A stretch of 64,000 nt of DNA from Kryptolebias marmoratus. Taxonomy: Eukaryota; Chordata; Actinopteri; Cyprinodontiformes; Rivulidae. Position numbers and translations under genes: made by a program. Below the pieces are notes generated by a model, which made no database searches, was not told where the DNA came from, and was given only the letters and a program-made list of their open reading frames with translations. Location of the stretch: the NCBI RefSeq assembly GCF_001649575.2, contig NC_051437.1, forward strand, positions 20,044,397 to 20,108,396, in the 5' to 3' direction. How positions within the stretch are numbered: the first letter of the stretch is position 1; each line of letters opens with the position of its first letter. Positions 33,760 to 47,800 of this stretch are shown piece by piece.

Positions 33760-33930
33760 CAGGGTTAGGACCTGATTCAGTGGTTAAATTACCTCTTCAT
33801 GTTCTCCAGAAGCCTGTTAATCACCCATTGATTCAGATCAGATGTGTTGGAGCAGAGAAACAAGTAAAACCTGCAGGATGGTGGCCCTCGAGAACGAGGA
33901 CTGCCCACCCCTGTCCTAACCTCACCATTA
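33760..33930 (+). repeat. Common teleost dispersed repeat (unnamed here)
   Basis: Includes GATTCAGATCAGATGTGTTG, GAGCAGAGAAACAAGTAAAA, CCTGCAGGATGGTGGCCCTC and GAACGAGGACTGCCCACCCC. I recognise this order (GTGTTGGAGCAGRGAAAC ... ATGCAGGRTGGTGGCCCTCGAG) as a widespread fish genomic repeat, but I do not give it a family name. Confidence 0.65.
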
Positions 33931-35290
33931 TCACACTGCCCCCTGAGGCCATTCTTCTTTTAATGGTTAGTAACTCCAAAAACCGCTGATATATACAGAA
34001 AAAATCTCCTAAAAAATGACTGACCAGATTCTAGTAAAAGTACTATAGTAGGTTCTGGAAGTAGTATAGCAGACATCTTATCTCACAGGGAAGAGGAAGT
34101 TCTCCCAATCCTGCATTGTCCGTGACCTTTCCTATGCAAACTACAGGAAACTTCCCCTGGCTGTCCTGAAGTTTGGATAAGCTTGATGCTTCGGGAAGAC
34201 CTCTGTTGCTATGATGTCAAGTACCCACGTTCAAGATCAACACTCAAGGGCTCAAGGATTTGTTTTAAATGGGTAGAGTTGATGTGTAAGGTGCAGACAG
34301 AGCCACGGTTGCCCTCTGACTGCTCCTGCTGCTGCTATGGGCTAACAACTCTTGCATTGATCCAAGGAGACACTCAGCCCTCTAACCTGCTGAGTGCTCA
34401 GTTCCAGTGAACAATGGAGTTCAGAGCGTGTCGATACACTATCCTATTGAGTGCTCTCCGTTTAGCACCAAGATTGATGAGGTTAAGGCTCCCAACTGGG
34501 GAGCCAAATGGTGTCAAAAGCAAGGTGTTGCTTTGGACAAACAATCCTTCACTGCACTACCACACTGAGAGCCACTGGTCACTGACTAACCCACCAGGAA
34601 ACATATTTAAATTCACACAAGGTTCCTGACAGGGTATGGAAACTGTGGTGGATGTTGTAGGGACTCTTAAAAATGTAGATGAGACTAGATGATGCTTTGT
34701 AGACAGAAATGCTCGGCAAATCCCCCAAGACACTAAATGATGTACAAGTGGATTTATTACTGGAGGTCCCTATAAATCTAAGGTTGGCCTGAACTCCAGG
34801 GAGAGGTTAATGGATTACAAAGGGATGTGGTATCGAACCTCTGAGAAGTTTATACACCTCATCAATATGTGAAACACTATTGATCATTTGGACCTTGATA
34901 AATTAAATTCATACACTTGACAATGCATGGCATTACCCAGCATGAGGAAAAAAAGGAGCATTTTTTGGCCCACCTATGGCAAACTACACACCAGTGTACC
35001 TTGGTCCAGAATAAAAAAAACACTATATGCTGGACTCCTGCTAAAAGGAACTTCCACCAAAGCCAGTCTGTAGGTCTTGTGCACTCTGGAAACAAGTTTT
35101 CTGAACATGTCTGTTGCTCCAGAAGAAATTGTGTAACTCCTGGTGATAGGCAAGTAGAGCAGCTCTACATTAAGGCTAAAAACATGCGTGTTAGGCTGCC
35201 TTCAGGCCCAGGCCTCCCCTGAAAAAGACATCTGTGATCTCAATGGGACTTGTCTGGTTAAATAAAAGTCAATAAATAAATTAACTAATA
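33931..35290. repeat. Probable decayed retroelement/transposon region
   Basis: Several adjacent broken open frames on the + strand (34183-34410, 34414-34629, 34917-35222) end just before ATGGGACTTGTCTGGTTAAA and a TAAA-type repeat tail at 35248-35282. That tail is like the 3' ends of many fish interspersed repeats. No reverse transcriptase or transposase motif was recognised, so the class is unassigned. Confidence 0.4.
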
Positions 35291-37650
35291 CTTCTGTGAT
35301 AAACATGCATCAAAAGATACTTAAAATTCAGATTTCGTCTTTAGCCAGTGAACAAGCACTGCTAATTTGAGCTAGCAATAGTAAGTCTTCAGTATGGAAG
35401 TTTTCACTGAGTCAGGAACGTTAGCTATTTGTAATATATGAAAGGCATTTAAAAATAAAGACCAGAAACAACAAAAAGAAAGATACAAGCAACTATATAG
35501 GGCAAATGGAATATGTAGGATACATACTCTAAATGGAATATTTTTATGGAAGCTGTTCTGACTGTTGAAAAACCACGCTGAACTGAGCCTGACAAACTAC
35601 TTTATTTATAATAAATTTACTTGTAAAATACTCCTGAAAACAATTCAGGAAGCAATTCTGATGCTACTTTAGAAACAACCTTACTATTTCATGTCACACA
35701 CATTAAGCCATATATAATCTCTTGCTATATATTTTATGAATTTCTCTATTCTGGTTTTGGTGTGAGTATTACTATGTAATAAGGAATCATCAGTTACAGT
35801 TTATTTTTTGTCCCTGAAATCCTGGTACCAACCCAACACTTCATATTTTTCAGCTGCTTGCCCAAGTACTGAGCAAAAATTGTTGTAAAAGTAATTAAAA
35901 GTAAAATGTGTAAAATATGGTTGCATGAATTGCAAACAAAAACCACACTTTGTTTTAGTCAGTAAATCACTTTAAATGTCGTACACAGAGAGTTTAAATT
36001 CATAAGTTTTCTCCTTAACAGGCACTCCAAATTACACAGCGAAGACTAGTTTTACAGGCGCTGTTTGTGCTACAGAAACCAAAAGATGAGCACTTATGAT
36101 CAACCTTCAGAATAAACAAAAGTTCCCATATTTGATCTACATGCACTTCACTGAGTCATTTCAGGAGAGAAAGCTGAAAAAAAAATGCTGGAAGTCCCTG
36201 CTCTGTCAAGCTTTCTGACTGATTCATGGTTTTACGTCAAGTAAACATAAATAGTATTCTCATCTGCAGTTCCTGGTTCAATAAAAGCCTGTATGAGAGC
36301 AGACCCAAAGCCCCACAGGGGCCCTAAAAAACAATTTTTTGCATTTGCATGTTTTGGAGTTTGGATCAAGTGATACATGTCTTTCCTCAAATTTTTATTT
36401 AGAGAAAAATGCAAGTGTGTTTTTTTTTTAACTCTCAAACAGAAACCAACCCTCCATAATCACACTGACACAAACATACAGGAATATAAAGAAAGTTCTC
36501 AAACTACTTCAGGGAAAAGTTAGGTGAATTTTATTTCAAGTTCATGACTAGTTTCACAATATTAACATGAACATCCCATAATAACCAGGACTATCCTTGA
36601 TAATAACATACAGTAGGGTGTGCTCACTGTATATTGTATCTAGTTGGTTTAAAATAACTAAGATTCTTCTTGAGATGAACAAGATTTATAACATTTATGG
36701 CTGAAATTCTGATATTGTAACAGAAAAGAAACAAACAGTGAATCTCCAGTTGTTATAAACCTTTATAAACTTTTTTTTTTAAACATACGATTTTTCATTC
36801 ACAAAAAATCATTTCAAATACATTAAAAATGGTTTATACAGTAGACTTTAAAGTTGTTATTATCTCGTACTTAATCTCAATCAACATCGGAAAAGCTAAA
36901 GTGTAGGTCAGGACCAGTAAGTCAGAAATGTGATGGTTTCCTCTACCTTTTCTGTGCTCCTGAGAAGACCGTGTAATGGAGATGGAAATAGCTCAACAGG
37001 CGATATCCCTTCTTCTCAGTCATGGACTTTTCTTGTTAGCTTGAGACACAGTGAGTAATTCAATAAGTCAAGTATTCATTTATTACTTTCCTTTTCAATC
37101 ATGGGGCAATTTTTTTTTTAACTTCCCCATCCACCTCCACACCGAGAAAAAAAAAAAAAAGTAATACAAGTTCTGCAACTTCCATCTGTGGCAGCGCTTG
37201 TGTCTTACTGCAGCTTAATTACAAAATATTGTTGCCGTTTTCTGTAAAGATTACTCACTGTAGGAGGCCCTACGTAATTTGGACCGGAGGGTTTGTCACA
37301 GAAAATAATACGATGCAACTGGGCTTTCTGTATTAGATTTCCGCTTTTAGCCTCCTTGACATTTCAAGCTGCATGAACTAATACATCTGTTATTTGTTGA
37401 TCATTTGATTATTAACATACTTCACAAACCAAATCAGCTGCCCTGCTGGAGACACATATATAGCTCAGCAGACTGTCTGGGTTTTCTCGCCTGCCACACA
37501 CAAATGCACTCGCAAAGATGCAGAATTCAGCCCTCAGTGAAAAAGGAAAGCAGGGGGGTGGGAAACATTTATCTTCCCCTCCTCTGAGCGTATGAGCACT
37601 CTGACACCGGCATGGAACAAAGCCCGTCATCACATTCTAATCTCAAATTT
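35291..37650. other. Intergenic, no gene recognised
   Basis: AT-rich, with T-runs near 36770 and 37110 and an A-run near 37147-37160. The stretch approaching pex14 probably merges with its 3' UTR. Confidence 0.5.
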
Positions 37651-37657
37651 CAGGGCT

Positions 37658-37663
37658 TTTATT
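37658..37663 (-). terminator. Candidate pex14 polyadenylation signal
   Basis: AATAAA on the minus strand about 0.7 kb after the pex14 stop, a length plausible for the family. No transcript evidence; other signals further left could be used. Confidence 0.3.
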
Positions 37664-38368
37664 TCACCCAAATGCCACCCTGCTGGCCTTGTGAATTATT
37701 GACAGACTGACACCAATGCGAAAGGACACATAAAAGAGGCTAAAAGCTCCGGCCCTGGAAGAGCTTGTCCTGTCCTATTGCCATCAACAGCGAGGCAAAC
37801 TCTGCAAATGCTTCACGGGAAGCTCGCAGACTGAGGTAACATATGATTCCTGACCCACAGCTGCATCACACAGCAGAGATATCCCACACAGCTCTAACTC
37901 TTTGTTCTGAATAAGAACCTTAGTACAATTACAAGGACACCAAGGCAAAGCTGTGAATTATCTGATCAAATCATGAAAATTAAAAGCAGTTGGTCATACG
38001 TGGTTAGAGTTGCACACAGGCTTTTAATGTCCGTGTGATTTGCCTATCACTTGTTATTTCTCCTTTCACAGGGACCTCCCTCTATGGGCCTTGGATTAGC
38101 AGGCAGTTTTGTTTGCATGATCAAAAGTAAATCGTGGTAAGCCATGTGTCACTAAACACTCCGATATTTGTCAGTTGTGGATCTTCCTCCATTCATGTCT
38201 ACTCCTCAGTTTGATCAATTTGGAGGAAAAAAAAAAAAGTAAGTAGACACTGATAGGGGAAATGTATTTTAAAAAAATAAACAGTGTATGAGCAGAGAGC
38301 AGCAGAGAGAAACAAGCATGGAGGAGAAGTGGTGCGCTGCAGAGTGTTTTTGTGCTTACTACTGACAT
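37664..38368 (-). other. pex14: Probable pex14 3' UTR
   Basis: Non-coding sequence following the stop codon on the minus strand. The extent is inferred only from the candidate poly(A) signal. Confidence 0.4.
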
Positions 38369-38825
38369 CTAATCAACCTCGCTCTCGTTGCTGGCACCCT
38401 CGGGTCGCCTCAGTTTGTCTACCTGTTCGTTAATCTGTCCGTCTCCACCTCGTCGATCTTCAGTCTGCATGCTTAAAACTTCCTCTTCGTGGCTAACATC
38501 CTCCTCCTCCTCCTCCTCCTCCTTCGTTTCCTCCTCCCCCTGCACCTCCATGCGGACCTGGTCCAGCGGTAGCGATGTGCTCAGGCCCACGGCGCACGCA
38601 TCTCCGTTGACAGCATGGGCTCCGTTCGGCCCTCCCAGTGCATCCTGGGGGCTGTGGTGTCCATCTTTGACGGGGGAGGAGTTGGCGGACTCGTTGCTGA
38701 CAGGAGAGATGTCGCTGCTGCTGTTGGTGTGGTTAACAGACAGTGATCCAGACGCTGATGGCAGCTTCAGTGGAATCTGCCACGATGGGATCTTAGGAAT
38801 AGCGGGGGTGGAAGGGAATTGTTTC
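38369..38825 (-). CDS. pex14: pex14 last coding exon: Ser/Pro and acidic C-terminus
   Basis: Enters in phase 2 (completing Arg) with [19 protein letters not shown]. It continues through a Ser-rich region ([18 protein letters not shown]), [20 protein letters not shown], and the conserved end [20 protein letters not shown] ... SEVD-stop. The Glu run is coded by repeated GAG/GAA. The acceptor on the minus strand is CCACCCTCCAG. Open frames on the + strand over this exon are shadows. Confidence 0.97.
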
Positions 38826-41800
38826 CTGGAGGGTGGCAAACAAAATTTCATCAAAAACCTGACTGTGATCACAATATGTAAAACAAGCTTTCATATGCTG
38901 TTATCAGCCATAATTGGGCATAACTTCCTTATTCAGGTGTTTACAAAACAGACTCTCAACCACGCATTTATATTGTACGAGCAGCCACAAACTAAGCACC
39001 TTTGTACTTCCAATAATTACAGCTGAGGGTTTCTTTTATTCACCCCCAAACAGCCAGATGTTCATCACACCTGTTGAAGATGCTCTAACATTTTTTGTTT
39101 TTAATTACATAGAATAGTGCTTTTTAAGATCAAAAAGACAGCGTTGAATGGTTTCTGCACTTCCTGGTGGTTAAAAAGAAAACAGTTTGAGGACAATTTG
39201 GATCAGTTGAACAGGAAGGCAACAAGTTTTGAGGCAGATGGCGACACAGACGCTTTACTTTTTGTTTCAAGCCACCGCCAGAAAACTCAGTGAGAGTTGA
39301 GATGAAGTTAAGAAAGCAAATGACAAAAGGATTATTACTGATTAGAATGTATGAGGGGGAACAAAACACTCTCAGCCAAACAGTTCTGAGGCAATTTATG
39401 TCCTTGGTGTTTTTTTCTGATGTACACTCTTTCTTCGGGCCTCATTACAGACATGGATACATAATCATGCATGCTAATCGGACTGACTGAGCTGGGCTGG
39501 GCCTGATTGGATTGAGTAGGAATGAGGAAACGCTAAAGAGCATATAGCAAGACCGTATCACAGTAATAATTTTTTAGGTGCAATAAAAAACCTTACATTG
39601 GGGTTTATTGTAAAGATTTTTCAGTTGACATAATTTCTCTTTTTGTATAGTCATTCTTCATTAATATGCACACATTGCATGTGGTTTTGCTGGTTACCAA
39701 TAAAACCCTTAACACACACCAGGTCAACTGAAGGCTGCAGTATGCTAACTAGCCTCATTGGTTGTAAGGTAAAACAAATAACGCAATCATTACTGCAGTT
39801 TGCAAAATCTGACATTGTGTTCTTTTCTTTTGTTTTCACAGAAAAATATTTCAGCTGTTGTGCGTGCACAATGAGCGTTTTATTCTTGGACATTTTTTCT
39901 CAGAGATTTAAACTCAGCCCTCCAGGGACAATACATATACTTAAGACTAAAGTGTCTTTTAAACACACACTGCATTCCATTTATGTAAAGGCAACTGGGT
40001 GCACAGTATGTACTGTATTTGACTGAGGAGTTTATGCTTTTGTGATGTTTTGCTACAACAAATCTTGCAAGGTTAGATTCAGCATCATTTATGTGTCAGT
40101 TTCAGCACAGCTTCAGATTAACGCCAGTGTCACATTAGTAAACAGGCAAGTGCAGCGGAAATGGGTCTTAGTTTGGCATTTGATCAGCTGTTCGGAGGAA
40201 TCAAACAGAAAGCTGCTGGTGTTTGGTAATTTAGTTGGGGTTTTTTTTGTTTGTTTTTTGCTTTTTCCTCAGTACCTGAGCCAAGACCAGAAAATATTAC
40301 TCTGAAATGAATTAAAAGTCTCAACTGAGTTGACATTAACTTTGCTCATACAGAAAACCCAAACAGCCATGGCTTTAACGTTTAAATAACCTCAACTGAA
40401 TTCTTTAACATGTTCAGAAGCAATGGTTTCAGCTAAATCTGTATCAGCATGTCAAACATACATGCCATGTTGCTGTATAAGATCATTTTGAACGAAGCAG
40501 TGAAAACATCAATATAAATGTGATGACTAAATCAAGGACTTTAATCAACATACCAGCTTTTTGGGGGACAAAAACTACATGCAACAAAATTCCTGTAAAC
40601 AGCACAATTTGTCAAATTCATTCCATATGACCATCAATGCTTTAGTCATAGGATGAAAACAGGAACAAATGTTCCCCAAACAAGGACTGGAACTAGCTTT
40701 AGAAGTAAATCTTTAACTTTTATGTTCAGTGTACAAACATACTGTTACAGGGCGAGACACGGAAATGGCATTTTTTGATGACAGAAACAAATCTATGGTA
40801 ATCTTTCTTACATAATGTAAAATTATATATATAACAAACTGAACAAAATTGTTGATGTTTCAGAAGGGTCAGGTCAAAGTCCTGGCAGAAATCCAACAAA
40901 AATGTTGTGCAAAGACTTAACATTCATGAAGTAATCCATCACTGCCTCATTTGCAAAGTCACATGATAGTTATTCACACAACTTTGTCACAGACAAATAT
41001 GTAGTAACAAATCATATGTTTTGGCAAGAAAATGAACATGTATTACACTTTAGTCTCAATTATTAATCTGGACTTTTGGAAGTAAGGTGAAAATCTGACA
41101 ATGTTATGGTAAAAAAATAAATCAAAATTTTAAATAATTTAGCTGATTTTTTTTGTGTGTCACTGGCAAATACTTCAAATGGATGCATTATTGAAATAAA
41201 AAAAATGCCAAAAACAACATGTCTTAAGCCTTTCAACACACACACACACACACACACACACCACCCACGCACGCACACACCTGGACTGTTTCATGTGACA
41301 GGGGTCTGCATAACTTTGTTACCTGCTGAGCAGTAAACCCTTCAAAGAGGCAATCTCAGCCTTCAGGTCCCCAACTGTTTGGTTGTCTAGGATGCGGTTG
41401 GTTGAGGACGATGTCTGTACAAAAACACAAGAAAGACACACACAACTGTCACTGACACAAAAACACAAACGTTCACTGTTCAGGTCAGCTGAAGGGTCAC
41501 AGCACAAAGCCACTGTGGGTGTTTAGACTTTTCTGCAACTGTAGGAAATATTAAAACCTTATTTCATGAAAGGATAGGGTAAGTAAACAAATATAGCAAA
41601 TGCAAATGCTAAAAGCCACATGTTTGTGTGTAGCCAAGTCATCTGTCACCATATCAACCTGGGCAACGGCCTACTGGGGGTGACGACAGAGAAGAGGACA
41701 AACCATCCTGCTGAAGCAACGTTTCTCATGTCAGGAAGTACAGTGAGTGTGAATCGTGCGTTTTTACATAATTTTCCATACCACCTAAAAAGATTAGGTC

Positions 41801-44800
41801 AGTGTGCAGTGTTTTGGATAATGGCAACCTTGAACAATAGACACATTCATAAAGACAGACCAAAGCTCAGCAGGGTTTTGTTCTTTTGCTCTTTTATCAG
41901 AGGCTTGTGTTATCACACAAAGACAAATACAAAGGTAAGGTATTTGAATGGCAAATTACAGTTGAAAATCTAACTCTGAGGCCTTTTTTTGTGGGGATCG
42001 GTGAGACTTGTAGCCATAATAGAAACAACCTATAGAAGGACAAGATTTGACAAAGGTCTGGAGAGAAAAGCATCACAAGTCAGAACCAATGATCTATTTA
42101 TCTTTCACTAGTACAACCTTTGCTAAAAAAAAAACCAAAACAACAACAACAAAAAAAACAACAATCTTGTAAATTTTAATAAAACCCAGTCTGCACACTT
42201 CTGAATCACTTGCTCTGTGTCAAACAAGTGAAGGCAGAATAAGGGAAGCAGGATAAATAAGGATTTGGATTTATTGAAAAATGTTAGTATTTATTAAAAA
42301 CAAACAACCTCACATTTTGGATAGATTACTTGGTGCAATGAGAAAACATTACCTGGCCTTGATGCCAAACTAGTGGGAAACAGTAAAGTAGTAGGAGTAC
42401 CTTACAGTTTTTAGTCCACGCCTAAATAAAAAGCACAAACACATGTGAGAGCTAGACGATACACCGATGAGACCAGAAGGGATTAGAAGGAGCAGACAAG
42501 GGAAAAAGTGGGATAAAAGAAAAGTAAAAGCTGTAATTAAGACTCTCCTGACTCACCAGAGGAAGCTTGTTAGGAAGCGTGGACCCCCTATCGAGGGGAG
42601 AGGGATAACTTGGACTCTTTCGCTTGTAATTAAATCTAAGAGAAATTAATTGAATCACATCTGAAAGGGATCAGACTCATTTACAGCAGATAGAGGGAGG
42701 CAGAGGAGGAGAAGTGAAGGGAGACAGAAAAAGAAGACAAGGGAGAGGAGTTTCTTTTTTGGGGCGGGGGGCTCTTATCGGCTCCTAAACCTCCCTGATA
42801 AGGAGCTGTGTTTTAGAGGTGGTGCATTGGAGGCCTGCTAAAGACACTCTTATTACAGCCGTCACCTCATTAGAACCATCTTAATCCCTCACCTCCCCAA
42901 GGCACCCGTATAATAAGGCTCAATTCTGCTTCTCTCTCCTATTTTTGGTGAAAAAAAAAATCATTGCTTTAAAGGCCGAGTCAAAAATTTCCAAGGCACA
43001 AAATCACTAGAAGAAAGGGGCCGATTTCTTAAAATAGTGGAAATGTGATGACTTCTGTACATTAATGCCACCTAACAGAGGAAAAGAAACCTTTTGAGTC
43101 GACACGTTAACCACCAGCTACATTCATAATATGCATTATCTACAGAGCAGCACCATATAATATCTCACATCAAGGCTTGTCACACAACACTAACTCTGAC
43201 ATATGTCTTATTAAGTCTGAAGAAACCTAATTAAATGTTGGGCCAGGACTGAATTTCAGCTCTGAGATACATTATGTCAGTGTGTATACGCACACATTGT
43301 GCGAGGATCATGTGTTAAGTGCATGAGGTGCTTGGGTGAAGGCTGAGTGTTTGGGGTATCAGTGACTGCAGAAAATTGAAGAATGCCGACTTTAAAAGCC
43401 CCACCTGAAGTGTTGACACATATCCAATAGACCACATGAGTGTGTAAAATGTGATGTTTTAACAACTGCTGATCAAAATATTTGACCTCTGCAATTATTG
43501 AGCTGATGCACACAGATTCTCGTTTGGTTTTTTGCCAACTTAAGTTTTTGTATGTTTGTCTATGCCACTCTTGCTGACTTGTGTTTGTTTTCTTGCAGTT
43601 TCACATTTCACTTATGTAGTCACAGAATTATGACGCAAATGTTTGAGTCTTATTTACTGTTTAGTTATACATTTTAAAAAATCTCTAAAAAAATATTTTC
43701 TTCTTTGAAACTAAAAACTACACACTATGCAAGATGTATTTTATGAAACAAAATGTTTTAATTTTGCTTTTACTTTCTGTTCCATTTGGCTAAACAAAAA
43801 CATTTGGGGTCCTGGGGGCAACTTACGTGTTTTGAAGGTCCTACAATTATTTATTTTCACTTTAAATCAATATCAAAAATTTGGTAACTGCTGTTGCTTA
43901 TCACCTAAATGTACCTGACCTCCAAAGTCTTTCCTTTTTTCTTGTATCTATAATAAATAATTTAAAATGTAGATCTGTTCTCTCTTTTTACTGATGTTTG
44001 ACTGACATCCCACTTATGGTGTAAAGGTGCAGGGCTGTAAGGGGTCTGTAACAATAAACTAACAAGTGCAGGACATACCCGTCCCTTTAAACTTCCTTTT
44101 GTAAAAAAAAAACATGCCTGAACGGGAAAAAAATAAAAACAACACAACAACCACCAAACAAATGAGCAAACCTCCAAAAGAAATAAAAAATAAAAATAAC
44201 ATGCTCCTATGAAAGAGGCCTATGAAAGAGGTACAACCTATTAAATCATCAACCACCAGCATGCGGGTTGGCTGTGTGTTTTTACTGAGTAAATACTGTT
44301 CACAGCGAGATTTCCCCTAACTGGTTTAAAAGCCTTGTAACTAATATGTCTCGGGTGGGTGCCTGGGTGTGATAGGGGTCGGCCTATTTCGGCTGGTTAA
44401 CTAAGTGTTTCAGGAAAAAAGGGAAGAAAAATATATATTACAAGCAAAGAGAAAAAAGAGCAACAAATCCAGCAGCATCCAAGGATGGCAGCACATCTGG
44501 CTAAATGAAGATAAATGCCTTTGGACCATTAGCAGCGAGATAAGATCTTTAACAAGCCTTGTTTAAGAGTGTCTGAAGGCAAATTAATTCCCAGTTACTC
44601 CGCTGGCAGACAGTCTGTTTTTTCTGTAACACATGTATATTTATGATAGAATTAGTTTCATATGGAAGTCCCCAGAGCAGTGTTTTTGAGTCGAAACACT
44701 GGTACAGTGCAATTGATTTCACTCTATTTATGCTCTTTCCCACTGGCACTTTATCTTCTGTAAGCAAGGAGGCGGTTTCTAATCTTCTATGTAGTATCCA

Positions 44801-47800
44801 CTAATAAAGAGAACGATCAGTGAGTTGAGACAGCAGGGCAAACACAGTTAACAGGCAGATTTGTAATGATAATAGGGCAGAAGTAGAGTTGGCTGTTTAA
44901 CATCAGGGATGTATCTTCCTGAGGCAAAGTCTGCCCTCAACACCAACAGTACCACACAGCAGCAAATTCTCACAGAATCATAAGTAAGAAAACAGCAAAG
45001 TCTGGAAATGTGCTGCATCAGCCTGGGTTTTCTAGGTGTGCGTAAGTGTGGACATGAGTCAGTCTGCCTAAACTCACTTCCATAATGAGGTCCCCGCTTT
45101 GGGGACAGCAGACCCACACCGCAACTGAGCGGTTTCAATGAGAAATGTTTACTTAGCAGCTGAGGAAACAGAAGTCTCCATGTGTTTTGGGTTAAAGGCA
45201 CATTTCCATGTTGAGAAGTATAATTGCTAAGCGTGGCGCACTTTAGGCGACGTAGTGCTGCAAACCCTAAAAGCCGCAAACGGTGAATGATAAGTAGCTC
45301 ACCAGCTCCAACATGTGTTTCTCATCAAACATCCTGGACCTGAAAACAATTTCCCAATTTCCCTCATGGCCTGAGACAACAGAAGGCCTCGTGCCGACTC
45401 ACAAGGAAAATTTAAGATCAACACTATAACTATAAAGCAGGGTTTATGATTTGTTTAATGGGTGTTTTGATGGGAAATATACTTTTTATACACTACTGCT
45501 GTCCAACAAGGCACTCATAGCAAATGAAGTGGACTTTTTAATCCAATCTGTGATTTAGTGATGACAAATGAAAAGAAATAAGATCCATTGTCCCTTTGTG
45601 CTGGAGAAAACTCATTGTTGAAATTGGACCTCTTGTCTGGCTGAGGGACATGTGCTGATTTAGTCACCACTGTTTTCCGCACCACTCAGAGATAATGCAC
45701 AGCTCAGAACTTAAAACGGCATAAAATGAGCTATGCGTTGTCATCTTTTGATGAACCCAGTTCAGGGAAGAGATTCATACTTTTCTTCCTCATTTGTGCC
45801 GAAGCAGATGTGTCCACATATGTTTTCCTGTGATTTCCAGATGCTACGGTTATACACCCACGTGCTTAACAAGCTGTGGACATAAAACATTGTCTAAGAT
45901 TGTCTCTTTCAAGGCAATTTTTAGAGCCAAGGGATCATAAAACGATTTATGAGCAGTGTTATAAAAATCAAGCAACATTTCATCCCCGCACATAAGTTTT
46001 TAAAACAATCACTCAGTGGGATTCACCAAAACACTTACCATTCTGAGTAGATTATGGACACTGTCTATAAAAATCAAGGCGGTATGGTTAAAGATTATGG
46101 TTCTGTGATGAGATCCACCTTATTTTTTTGTAGCTTGTATTCTGATGATATATGATATAATAATGCTGTCTGTCTTGTGTAGTTACGACTTGGGCAGAAT
46201 AAAATTTTTTAGTACACAGAGGCCATGAGAGGCCTCATCTCTCTCCTCATCAATCTAAGATTTTAACCTGCAACTTTATGTTTACTGAGGCTCTTGGCAG
46301 CTTCAAAGTTAGTGCCTTTCTAGCTTTCTTTAAAAAGCATCAATCAGAAGATAAACTTAAAATGTACTGTCAAAAATGCGTGAAGTTGTTTTGCTACACT
46401 GTTAGTTTTCAGCAAGGTCATAAGGACTGATATAGATAAAGATATGTGCAATCACATCCTGAATTAAGAAAATGTGTTATTTAAACCTACCCAGTTAAAC
46501 TAGGAAAAGCAGAAGTTGAAAAACTAAATACAATTTCAGACTTTATTCTCAATAATGTTGTTGCTACTTGCAGGAAGTGACGGATGAGTTCCTGTTGAAA
46601 TGGCTACTGTACCTCTGCTGCAGCCAGTTCCTGAGAAAGCTGCTGGATTTTCTGCTGCTGCTGAATCAGGAGCTCCTGGACAGAGACCAGGGTTTGCTGC
46701 AGCTGGCTAACTGTGGAAAACAAGCAGAATGACAATAAACTCAGAAAAATTCAAGCCGGATCTTTGATAAGGTTATGTTAGCAATACAGAACTGATTTTC
46801 TTTCTTGAGATGATGACAGAACTGATGAGGCTTAACTTGTGCCACCGATCAAAGCTGTCCTTTAAGAATTGTAATCAAAGCTAATATCCGGTAACTTTAG
46901 TTGCATCTTTTTGGTCTGAGGCGTTGGGGTAGGGGCAGAGAAGGGAGGGGTTCACATAGGATGGAGGTATTAATCTCTAGTGTCTGAACTTAAATTAAAT
47001 AACAGTCTCTAACCTTCCATTATCCACCCAGACACTGCCTTCTAATGCATCTTAAACCCTCAAACGATCAACAAAGGAAAAAAACAAGGCTTTCATTTTG
47101 GAGGAGGCTGCCAGACAAAATGTCCCTCCTAATCCTAATAAATATTGTTCTTTTTCCATTGACTTTGAAGATTGAATTAGTTCAAGTGTTGGTGTTGGAC
47201 GAAGGTGTATGATTTCAAATAACACCAGGCACAGTTTTTTTGCCCCCTGCTTCCAGTCACGCATGTATTACCAAACAATGCATTAAGTTTCCCTGAGCTG
47301 ATTATATTACAGAAAACCAATAAACATTCATATAAATCATGGGCGTGTAAAGTGTTAAATCAAGCCTAATAGGATTAACATCAACAGATATTGTGGCGGT
47401 CCACTGCTGAGGTTGTCAGGCCAATGGTTAAAAGCCTGAGCTGCAGCCGGCTGGACTGGATGTAAAGAACCCTCCTCCTACAATAACCCCGGTCGGGACA
47501 AAAGACAGAGCTTGGCTTGGGAGCTGGGTGTCTTTTGAAAAACCAACACAGAAAAAAGAAAATATTTGATCTTTCAAAGACACTAATATCTTGTAGTGAC
47601 ACCTGTGTTTAAATGGGTGGAGCTGTATCAATATAGGTGGGGTGCTGAAGCGTTTGATCTTTTCAGGCTTGAAGAATTGAACAGAATACAAGTTAGAGCA
47701 GAATTGCTAGTTGGGGCCAAAGACCACTGTGCAAACAATTTGAGTTTGTTTCTCAGTTTGTGAGCCAGAGTGCAACCAACCTTTCTGAAGACAGCTATAA

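Noticed and set aside
38388..39026. Long + strand open frame opposite pex14 last exon
   Set aside because: It is the antisense of the Glu/Ser-rich coding sequence (SSSSS opposite GAG repeats), a common shadow effect.
44145..44165. 21-bp identity with 58796-58816
   Set aside because: CAACAACCACCAAACAAATGA is low-complexity and flanks show no further similarity.
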